DNA of 60,000 bases, from contig OX442317.1 of the NCBI GenBank assembly GCA_949358305.1, positions 11,352,186 to 11,412,185 of the forward strand, in the 5' to 3' direction. The translations under genes and the position numbers were made by a program. The DNA is from Strigamia acuminata (Eukaryota > Arthropoda > Chilopoda > Geophilomorpha > Linotaeniidae). The notes under the pieces were generated by a model that was given only the letters and a program-made list of their open reading frames with translations, was not told where the DNA came from and ran no database searches. Below are positions 24,484 to 33,377 of this stretch, piece by piece; within the stretch, counting starts at the first letter, position 1; every line of letters begins with the position of its first letter.

Positions 24484-25551
24484 ATGGCCGGATATAACAA
24501 TCCTTTCGGCGACACCAACAGTTTTCAATCGACGCCATTCGGGTTCGGGTTCGAGTTTGCGCCATTTTGCTCGGCGACCGATACAAACGGGACCACGATC
24601 AAGTTTAATGCAGTGGATGGAATCGATACGTTGATGAAGAACGGCATAAACACGACGATTAACATAAGGCATCAATGCATAACGGTCATGAAGGAATACG
24701 AAACGAAGAGCTTAGAGGAACTAATGTTGGAAGATTATCAGAGTAATCGGAAGGGACCTCAACCGGGGACTTTTGGGGGTTTCGGTGTGGCGCAACCGTT
24801 GTTTTTTTGTAGCAGTACAACCACTCCGACAACCGGCTTGTTTCAAAATCTGAATGAACCTTTATGTTGGTCCACGAATCCTTTTGATGTGATGGCGAAT
24901 ACTACGTCCATCTTCGGGCAACCGATGCAGCCTCAAAATAACACACCTTTTGGTGCGGCGAAACCCCTGACGTTCGGTACACCCTTCCTGTCTACGGCCG
25001 AGTCGAGTTTTAATTTCAATTATCCCGCAGGTGGCGCGAATAATTTTGGAAGTACACTTGCGAATCAGAATAAATCGATGTTTGGAACGACAACAAATCA
25101 ACCGGCGCCGGACTGGTTTCTCTCGAGCATCCTCGGAACGATGCCATTCACGACTCAAAATCAACCGGGTATTTTAGGGAATAAAACTGGATTTAGAGCC
25201 ACCACGACAGCCCCGAAGGTGTTTCGGTCCGCCAATCTGACCAACGCGACTAATCCCTTCCGTTTGAAGCCAAACACCAGCTTTGGAGCGCCGTCTGGAA
25301 CCACCAGCAGCACTTCCGGGGGGTTTAATCCAAGATCTTCGAATGTAGTGGATGCGAAGGAGGGGGTACAGGCTAAGTGTATAGTCTGTCTTGTTCAGGA
25401 CAGAAACACACTGATGCTACCTTGTTTGCACGCTTATTTCTGCGCTACTTGCAGCGCCCGTGTGTTAGACGATGCCCGCCGTGCGCAAGCAACTCCACAG
25501 TGCCCCTCCTGCAGGCATGGTGTAACCTCTACTCTCCGCATTTTCATGTAA
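24484..25551 (+). CDS. Nup98-like GLEBS/FG protein with C-terminal RING finger
   Basis: Intronless, 355 residues. Residues 1-30 have NPFG/PFGFGF motifs. Residues about 35-85 match the Nup98 GLEBS motif, which binds the mRNA-export factor Rae1/Gle2: GTTIKFN, DTLMKNGI, RHQCITVMKEYE and KSLEELMLEDYQSNRKGPQ. Then come about 200 residues with scattered FG and GLF motifs (GTFGGFG, TSIFGQP, SFGAP). The last 55 residues are a C3HC4 RING: CIVC, PCLHAYFCATC and CPSC. Nup98 normally continues into an autoproteolytic domain; here a RING replaces it, so the protein could be a ubiquitin ligase aimed at Rae1 or the nuclear pore. That role is inference. The lack of introns beside intron-bearing genes suggests a retrogene that gained a RING. 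The start is the ATG with AAAAATGG context; no stop or frameshift is seen. Confidence 0.85.
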   Translation: MAGYNNPFGDTNSFQSTPFGFGFEFAPFCSATDTNGTTIKFNAVDGIDTLMKNGINTTINIRHQCITVMKEYETKSLEELMLEDYQSNRKGPQPGTFGGFGVAQPLFFCSSTTTPTTGLFQNLNEPLCWSTNPFDVMANTTSIFGQPMQPQNNTPFGAAKPLTFGTPFLSTAESSFNFNYPAGGANNFGSTLANQNKSMFGTTTNQPAPDWFLSSILGTMPFTTQNQPGILGNKTGFRATTTAPKVFRSANLTNATNPFRLKPNTSFGAPSGTTSSTSGGFNPRSSNVVDAKEGVQAKCIVCLVQDRNTLMLPCLHAYFCATCSARVLDDARRAQATPQCPSCRHGVTSTLRIFM

Positions 25552-26429
25552 AATAGTACAGCTGCATTCAAAATTAAACATTTTGTGTTTAAGTTTATAT
25601 TTAAAACAAAAAACAAAATCATTTCCTGTCTATAAAACTAAAATTTGTAAAAGTACAAATTAAAATACAATTTTAATAAACTCCAGTTTACTTCTTCAAT
25701 TTTAAGTGCAGTTTTGCTGTATGTTTTCTCCAAACTCTGCAAAAATCTTTATCTGTACAACAGAGACTCTGAAAAGGATTAAATGCTTTAATAAAAATAG
25801 AAAATGAATATTAGTAATTTATTTATTTATAAAATAAGATACAATTTCGATTTTTTACATGAACATTTTAAACATTTAACTGCATTTTGCTTCAATTTTA
25901 ATAAAACATAAGACAAATGTTTTAGCACCCCATTTTATTCCACACACATAAACCCTTGACTCCAAAATTTTTTTTTCCGAATTGCAAAGATTAAGTCTAA
26001 ACTGTAATCAGATTGATTCCTAAATGATTTTGATCCCTTTCCCATGAATGATTGGCTTTCGACCGGTCATTTGCTTGAGGTGTTGTGCACGCAATCGTTA
26101 CGTTCAGTGTGCACGTAGGTTTTTGGTAATTAGTGGCCATTTGATGTAGAAATTTTTTTACCTGGCTTTTTGTTGGCTATCTTATTGAAACAATTTTGAA
26201 AAATCTCATACAGATCTATAGATGAAGCGGTTCATCGTCGCTAGTCGACATGAAAAACACAGTGAAGAAAAATTGGGAAAGTTTGATTCGACTGTAAAGA
26301 GAAAAGAGGAGTAGTTCGGCTCACAGATGTCAGAACATTTGACGTCTCTGCTCTGCCAGTTTACAAATGAAAAATTTAAATTAAAGAAAATTAACTAAAT
26401 AAACTAAAATAAAATTCCATCAAATTCAT
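25552..26429. other. Intergenic with dispersed segment C, copy 2
   Basis: AT-rich 3' flank of the Nup98-RING gene. Near 25980-26025 a stretch GCAAAGATTAAGTC then ATCAGATTGATTCCTA repeats 18628-18660. Segment C copy 2 lies at about 26093-26240. No gene seen. Confidence 0.6.
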
Positions 26430-26650
26430 TTGTCATTTGTCATTCTGACGGCTGATGTGGGGGTTTTCCTGGCGGCCGGTATAGCGGCGGAATCGGCCAC
26501 GGCGGCGCACAGAGCGTCTATGTTAGCTGTGTCGGGAGACGAAGAAGTCATCCGAGAGGCTTTGCGCGCGGTGGCGGCGGCCACCTTGGCGGCCACTGCC
26601 ATTGCACACGCCGCAGGATTGTTATCCTCCTTTACCAGCGCGAAGCTGAA
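26430..26650 (+). pseudogene. Alanine-rich GC island, possible relic related to the gene at 44684-45312
   Basis: A GC-rich block in AT-rich DNA, open on both strands. The plus frame reads ESATAAHRASMLAVSGDEEV then IREALRAVAAATLAATAIAH. The Gly-acidic-Val-Ala pattern resembles GTDPNVVAAIEEAVDAAVAS in the alanine-rich gene of the right-hand cluster. There is no good ATG, and alanine richness makes chance similarity likely. A weak call. Confidence 0.25.
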
Positions 26651-27355
26651 ATGGTTTTTTAGATTATTCATCTGTAAAATTTTCAATTTTTGTTTCAATG
26701 ATTATTGTATTTTTTACTCCAATCTGTTCTGTTCTGGTAAATAAAAAAAAATAAACAATCGTTGCGTTTTTCATGTAGGCGTAGAGAAGGGTTGCGGATG
26801 CGCAAGGGTCATAAAAGAAGTAAACGTTTAGTTTAGTCATTATTAGTCATAGACATTTTTACATTAGACATTTCGGCTTACTTTTTAGACATTTTGGATT
26901 AGATTTCAGACTTAAAAACTTTGTTTAATATGTTTTATGTTAGCTTTCAGAGAGAGAAAACTTGTTTACAATGACTGCGAAGGTTTTCTTCACTTGTCTC
27001 ACGAAAGGCCCTGAAGGTCACTTTTAATTTTTTTAATTCTCATTGTTGCAATTTTACTTAGATTTGGCAATTGAGACGTTGCATGTAAATCTCCTCGTGT
27101 GGTTTCAAGCAAAATATATATTTGCATATATTTATGTATATTTAGTAAAACAAAGGTTTTTAAATAAATTTAAATCAAATTTTTACATCATGCAGTATCT
27201 GAAGAGCTATGGATCACAAACGGTTCTGACGATTATACCTGAATATAAATAATGAAAGAATACTATTATGTCTAGGGACGTTTGAATTAACAAGGAGCGC
27301 AAATTAAACTAAAATTTTGTAATTAAGGTATCTATCGTGGAAACGTGATTGTAAT

Positions 27356-27565
27356 TTTATGAAAAATAAAAAGATTGTTTAATAAAAAAGTCAATTGAAT
27401 GTTTAATAGTGAATGTAAAATGTGTAATCCAATTCATTTACAAATAAAAAATATATTAAACCATTTTAAATAAAAAGAATTAAATTAATTTGAATTTAAA
27501 ATTCTTTTAATACATTTAAAAAATTACAAATTATCACGGCTGAAAAACAAGCTCGCACATTTAAT
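27356..27565. repeat. Dispersed segment B, copy 2
   Basis: Same orientation as 18664-18885 and about 90 percent alike by eye, with a short AAAAAATATAT difference in the middle. Confidence 0.8.
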
Positions 27566-27784
27566 TTATAAGGAAGTAGGTCACGAGGCAAACCAGTTAA
27601 ATATTGAATTTTTTTTAAATTTAAAATTGTTATTTAAAATTGTTTCAAAATTGCAAATATAGAAGCAGGAAACATAAAATAAGAAATAATTACATTTAAT
27701 ACATTTAATCACGTTACTGTGATGCAATTTTATTTCTGGAAATGATGTCACGTAATAATTGTTTTTTTAGCAAACAAGAAATAA

Positions 27785-27915
27785 TAATGAAGCTTTATTC
27801 AATGCACCTAACTGGTTGTTTTACATAAAACCAAAGCGATGTGATTTCAGACTTAAACTATAATTTTCATGCTCTGAAAAAGAAAGAAATGTTTATTTAG
27901 TCAATTTTGTGTGGC
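27785..27915. repeat. Dispersed segment E, copy 1
   Basis: GAAGCTTTATTCAATGCACC through GATGTGATTTCAGACTTAAA to about GTTTATTTAGTCAATT recurs at 31338-31462 with very few changes. Confidence 0.85.
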
Positions 27916-28175
27916 CCTGAAGGTCACTCGACATTTTAAAACTAAAGAATTATTATATGTAGTCATCCAAAACCACACGTAACAATAAAAAAATAAAAAG
28001 GTTAATTGAATGAAGTCTCAAAGTTAATCAAAAATTTTAATTTAACTTTGCATGGAAAAGTCTAATTTAATTGGCCTCATTTTTATTTTAAATAAACAAG
28101 TATGCTCTAATCTAAAAAGTGAACAAATGACAACTACTTGTACATCTTCGTAATTCTCAAGGTGGCAAACTCTAA

Positions 28176-28182
28176 TATATAG
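28176..28182 (+). promoter_or_regulatory. TATA-like box before the acidic-protein gene
   Basis: TATATAG about 45 bases upstream of the ATG at 28227. Confidence 0.4.
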
Positions 28183-28226
28183 CTCAACACTATTTCACTT
28201 CTTCGGAACTTTTCCAAAAGCAGAAC

Positions 28227-28796
28227 ATGACCGACAATTCTCAACATACGTGCTTCTTAACCGGTGCCCAGCTTCGTCAAAGCGATAATGATATATCCAA
28301 TAATCCAGGCGGAATCCAAGATTGTGATCCTATGACAGATTTTTTTTCTGCTTGGCAAGAACATTTTCTATCTAATCCATACAGACTTACACCGCCAGAA
28401 AGTAGCAATGACTCCATTTTTGAAGAAATTTTGGGAAACATGGGCTTACGACAAATCTGGAAGTTCGAAGATCAAGAATTTTACTCACTGCCGGCTACGC
28501 AGACGCCTGTGATTATGCTTTCTAATGCTGCACAACTAACCAGTACAACAGGCAATCAACAGGATGAAGAATTATACCCGTCATTGCAGACTTCAGCATT
28601 AGGTCCTAATGCTGAACAATTAACCAATATAACAGGCAGTCAACAGAATGAAGTAACACCACTCAATCACAGTGTAGAACCTGACATTCCGAAGGCTTTA
28701 TTTGACGAGATTAAAGCTGCTAGAGATAAATTGACGGCGGCCATATTTGCGCTGGAACAGTTTTACAGGGCGAATCAATTTGCTTCCTCACCCTAA
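28227..28796 (+). CDS. Unrecognised acidic protein, intronless
   Basis: 189 residues starting MTDNSQHTCFLTGAQLRQ. Hydrophilic and rich in Asn, Gln, Ser and Thr. It contains two similar blocks (SNAAQLTSTTGNQQDE and PNAEQLTNITGSQQNE), showing internal duplication, and a C-terminal segment KALFDEIKAARDKLTAAIFA likely to be helical. No signal peptide or known domain is seen. The frame is longer and more protein-like than neighbouring random frames, and a TATA-like box precedes it, so I consider it real. Function unknown. Confidence 0.6.
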   Translation: MTDNSQHTCFLTGAQLRQSDNDISNNPGGIQDCDPMTDFFSAWQEHFLSNPYRLTPPESSNDSIFEEILGNMGLRQIWKFEDQEFYSLPATQTPVIMLSNAAQLTSTTGNQQDEELYPSLQTSALGPNAEQLTNITGSQQNEVTPLNHSVEPDIPKALFDEIKAARDKLTAAIFALEQFYRANQFASSP

Positions 28797-28799
28797 CAA

Positions 28800-29389
28800 C
28801 TTTCATATTTTCGTGTATTTATATATATATTTTATGTATCTTACGTACATTTACAACCAATGTGATGATTCATGTTTCTAAATTACTCCATATAAGTAAT
28901 GTGATGTAAAATTTGTATTTACTTGAATTAAAATTTGGATAGTTTAGGTTGACAAACACATTTGCGGCCAACACAACTACTTTTCCAAATCATTCACACT
29001 TATTCCACGCCATTAATCTCAACAATCCTCGAGGAATTTGGAAGGGGTTGTGCTACTGTATTAGTCCTTTCGCATAACGCTGCCGTGCGAAATGATAAAT
29101 GGCAGCTTAAATGGCAGCTTCTATCGTCTCAACTGTTAGAGACTTTATTTGAAACCAAACATGATTATTTTTTTTTAAATTTTTAAATTTTGTTTTGGAA
29201 TTTATTTTTAGTTGGAGTGTTATTTTTTTTCGATGTTCAAAGAACACATCACCCAACCCGCAGTAGTTGGAACCGCACTATTGAACCACCAAAGGTCGAA
29301 ACACAAGAAAACTTGATTTGAATTTTGCTCACTTTTTGTTGTGGTGTATTTTTTTTGTTTTTTTGAATTATTTTGACAGATTCGAAATT
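28800..29389. other. Intergenic, nothing firm
   Basis: GACAAACACATTTGCGGCCA near 28951 recurs as GACAAACACATCTGCGGCCA near 29899, marking another small dispersed repeat. No gene seen. Confidence 0.5.
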
Positions 29390-29535
29390 TGGTCCGAATC
29401 CGAATCCGAATCCGAATCCCCCCGAATCCCAGCCGAATCTTTCCAAATCTTTCCGAATCCCATCCGAATCTTTTAAATCCCAAAGAAGATTCGAATATCT
29501 GACAAGCAGATTCTGATTGTCGCACCCCTCGACTA
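29390..29535. repeat. GAATCC-rich dispersed element, copy 2
   Basis: Four CCGAAT words, then CCCAGCCGAATCTTTCC, AAAGAAGATTCGAAT and AGCAGATTCTGATTG, ending CCCCTCGAC. Same layout as 13318-13515. Confidence 0.7.
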
Positions 29536-30680
29536 AAAGTGTTAACAGGGCGTTAATAAACGAGCGACTTCAATTCATGAAGATCAAAACAAAATGGCTA
29601 CGTTACATGTGGCCGATATTTTTCTCGTCGACATTCATCATAAACAAATGAGCCTAAACTGCGTCGTTTCGTGCACGTTTTTTCTCAAAAATTACCAGTA
29701 AAAGAGCAAATAAACACATAATGTTGCGTTCGCTCTTTCTCATTGTTACAAACAGTCATAACACACAGGATTCTTTACTGTATGTAGAAGCATCATTCTT
29801 TCACTTTTTTGTGTAAAAAGGTCAAGTGTAGTACTTTACTTGGTGATGATTAGAAAAAATTCTGGGGATTGAAATGATGTATTTTTGTGATTGGTTTTGA
29901 CAAACACATCTGCGGCCATCACAACTACTTTGTGACGGTGACGACCACAACTCCCATCGCATGATGGAGGTGATGGAGTCAATCTCTTCCAGTAACAGTG
30001 CTACTGACGGTTACTAAATACTTTGGTATCACACGTGATTCTATTGTCCGACCACGAGGATACTTATGGGGAGGCTTTCTCCTCGGCAAGACCGTTTGAC
30101 AGAAACATTAATAGTCCGAACTTCGTCTTCAGTTGACGGGGGTTACATGGTCCGGTAGGACCATGCCCTGAGTGTAAAGAAACAGTTATTTGACATGCGG
30201 ACATACCAAATAACGAGAAAATAAATACAAGACTAACTAACTTCCTGTTGTCAGGGAGTTTTATACTTGGTGGGATTAAGTTCCACCAATCCTGTATCGC
30301 AGGAAGTGGATACAGGGACACATTTCCAAGTCACACATTAATTCTTTAATCCGCATGGTCACATTTCCAAGAATGTGACCAATTCTTCTTCCAATCGTTT
30401 ATGTACAATAATATAACTATATATTATTATGCAGTTAAATAATCTGCGTGAATATATTAAATACTTATTTAATATATTCCGTGTTATTCATTTATTTCTG
30501 AATTCCGAATTTACCGCTAAATTGCGATAGCGCCATCTAGTGGCGATATTTTGCATTGACGAATGCGGGTTTAGCAGACGAATTCTCGTAATTCGGCCGT
30601 GACATTTTAATATCATACGTTTGCTTTGTATTTTATCCGTGATAAAATTATGATTTAAAATAATTATATTCAAATGTGTA
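29536..30680. other. Intergenic, nothing recognised
   Basis: Mixed-composition DNA with short overlapping frames only. Confidence 0.5.
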
Positions 30681-30683
30681 CTG

Positions 30684-31200
30684 AAATATGTAGTTGTTTA
30701 AACATGAGTAAGTTGATTAAATGCATTATTTGTAATTTGTAATAGGATAGATTTCAAAAATAGAGTTATGCAAATTACACAATTAACCAAAAAAAATATT
30801 ATTTTTTTAAAGTATTTCTTTTTGTTTTTAGTTTTTGTCGTAAATCACAAACAAATTAAAATATTCTAAAACAAACCAAACCATAATGTAATCCAGATTT
30901 ACTTGTATCATTAAAAAGAAAAAAACCATTACATGACATAAAACAGGGTTAAATTTCTACACTCTGTTTTTATTTAAAAGAAGAAAATTGAATAGAAATT
31001 CTCACGTCTTTAATTTGGCATTCCTTTCTAATTCCTTTTTATTTCTTAAATTCCTTTTTAATTGAAATATTTTATTGAAATATGAAGTTGTTTAAACACG
31101 AGTAAGTTGATTAAATGCATATATTTGTAATTTGTAATAAGGTAGATTTCAAAAATGGAGTTCTGCAAATTGTACACAATTAACCGGAAAATAAATATTT
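30684..31200. repeat. Local direct repeat G (two copies) with relic of the proline-rich gene 3' flank
   Basis: GTTGTTTAAACATGAGTAAG at about 30690 and GTTGTTTAAACACGAGTAAG at about 31086 start two similar blocks of about 150 bases. Between them, at 30884-30930, lies the sequence shared with the 3' flank of the proline-rich gene (20608-20660). Confidence 0.75.
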
Positions 31201-31337
31201 TCTAAAAGATTTTTTTTTCGTAAATCAGAAACAAATTAAAATATTCTGAAAATAAACCAAATAACAAACTTAGAACATAACATAAACTAAATCACAGAGC
31301 GGAAAGCTCTTAAAGGCAAACTTGAGTTGCTTGCGGC

Positions 31338-31462
31338 AGTGAAGCTTTATTCAATGCACCTAACTGGTTGTTTTACATAAAACCAAAGCGATGTGATTTC
31401 AGACTTAAACTATAATTTTTCATGCTCTGAAAAAAAAAGAAATGTTTAGTTAGTCAATTCTG
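31338..31462. repeat. Dispersed segment E, copy 2
   Basis: Near-identical to 27785-27915. Confidence 0.85.
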
Positions 31463-32319
31463 TGTTTGTGTGATTTTCTTTCTAAATAAATATATTCCAA
31501 ATTTTTTTCTTACAATCAATCTTCCTTCTGTTTCTCCAATTTCTCCCAATTTACATCTATTCACAATAAACTTCCTGACTCCTGTATTTTTTCATCCTTT
31601 TTGTTTCCCGTGGTTAGATTCTTAATACACGTGTTTGTTTACACAAACAGTGTTGAAATTTCACGCAGGTGTCGCTAGTTCACGGGCCATGATTTTCTTC
31701 CTCCTCATTCGATTTTCCTCATCTCATACAGAAAACGCAGGAGTGTGCCCCTCACAATTGTTTAATTTTTCAAATGATTAACTGACTCAAAGGTGGAATA
31801 TTGAACAATCTTCACCGTTTCATGTTTAATCAGGTTTGGCGGACTTAAAATCGGTCCGTAATTGTTTGGGAATAGAGTTAACTCCCATTAATTTTAGTTA
31901 TTTACGACTTTCGAGATATGATCAATTGGGATCAATTTTGCAGTTACATTTTAAAAATAAGATTTAAAATTGAGATACAAAAAATTATTATATTTATATT
32001 TATATTTGTACTAAATTCACTTTATCTAAAGAGAATCAATTAAATCATTAATTAGCAATACAAGTCGATATTTTAGTAATAAAAACCATGTATTTTGAAG
32101 AAAATGATTGTTTAGCATTGTAAATCATAATTTTATCGATCAAAATCAAGTAAGAAAATCATCGTTGCCTCATTTTAAAAGCGATTTGAATCAGTAAATT
32201 AAATTATCAAATTTTTCGAACAACCTCTGCTGATTGTAGGTGGAGCATTTGACAATAGTCATAATTGTCAGCCTGGACTGCACTCTGATGGATGACAAAA
32301 TCAGAATTGGTTCTAAAAC
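31463..32319. other. Intergenic, nothing recognised
   Basis: AT-rich; no coding frame or RNA gene seen. Confidence 0.5.
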
Positions 32320-32770
32320 AAAGATAAAAAAGCATTAATATTATTATTTACTAATTCTGTATTCAAATTTAAATAAGTATTCATACTGTCGTCTCCAACT
32401 AGTTTCAGGTGGCAGAGATAAATAAAACGGCGGTGATTCCATCTGTAAACACAATTGAACCAAATTCACTTATGGACACTAATCAGTATTACTTGTTCGT
32501 TTATCGAAATGACGAGTACGTCTGTCAGTCATGTGTCTATTTGGAATATCCTTACTATTGTAACACCTCGTTGCAAACCCATCTCTACCCTGTTTAATAT
32601 CCTCCAACGAGCTCGGACTAAAATCTAAATTAAAAAAAAGATTAATAATTTGAACTGAAAAGGTGAATTAGTTCATCTGTTTTAGGACTACCTGCAAATC
32701 AATGCCGGTGTTGCTTATTTGATTCACATTTGGAAAGAACCACCACCATAGGGCCTAAGACCTGGGTTTA
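32320..32770 (+). repeat. Dispersed segment A, copy 2 (exon-like, longer frame)
   Basis: Matches 17877-18296 but is longer in the middle. After TTTCAG (ending at 32408) the frame reads VAEINKTAVIPSVNT, then YLFVYRNDEYVCQSCVYLEY, and stops at TAA near 32597. The CQSC motif and aromatic residues look like real protein. It could be the last exon of an unrecognised gene, or a relic; no upstream exon was found. Confidence 0.7.
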
Positions 32771-32857
32771 TATGTAAATAATCTTTTTGATACAACTTCT
32801 GACTGTAAACGAGAGAAAAAACAAATGGTGACAGGGTGAAAAAGATGGAAATAAAGG

Positions 32858-32882
32858 TGAATAAATAAATAAATAAATAAAT
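32858..32882. repeat. (AAAT)n microsatellite
   Basis: About six AAAT units. Confidence 0.9.
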
Positions 32883-33177
32883 ATAAACGCCACAGAAAAA
32901 TGTATTTTCTTAAGTTGTTTAGATTTTTTTGTTCCCGTCCTTCTTTATCCAAAAGTGCTTCGTCCGATGCGAAGGTTAAAAATGTGTTTTTGCAAGTAAA
33001 AATGTATTTCTACACCTAAAATGAATTGGTGCTGTCGAGCAGACTTTACTTCACTTCACTTCACTTCACGCTAGTTTGAAGGCCAGGTGTAATTTGCAGG
33101 ATAACATGCATACGGTCAACCGGATTGACGTCTTAAGTCGTCTTTCGATAATTTCATACATTAGAAACGTGCCTTGT

Positions 33178-33377
33178 NNNNNNNNNNNNNNNNNNNNNNN
33201 NNNNNNNNNNNNNNNNNNNNNNNNNNNNNNNNNNNNNNNNNNNNNNNNNNNNNNNNNNNNNNNNNNNNNNNNNNNNNNNNNNNNNNNNNNNNNNNNNNNN
33301 NNNNNNNNNNNNNNNNNNNNNNNNNNNNNNNNNNNNNNNNNNNNNNNNNNNNNNNNNNNNNNNNNNNNNNNNNNNNN
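33178..33377. other. Assembly gap of 200 N
   Basis: Exactly 200 undetermined bases. A round size usually marks a scaffold gap of unknown length. Base composition and gene style change across it. Confidence 0.99.
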
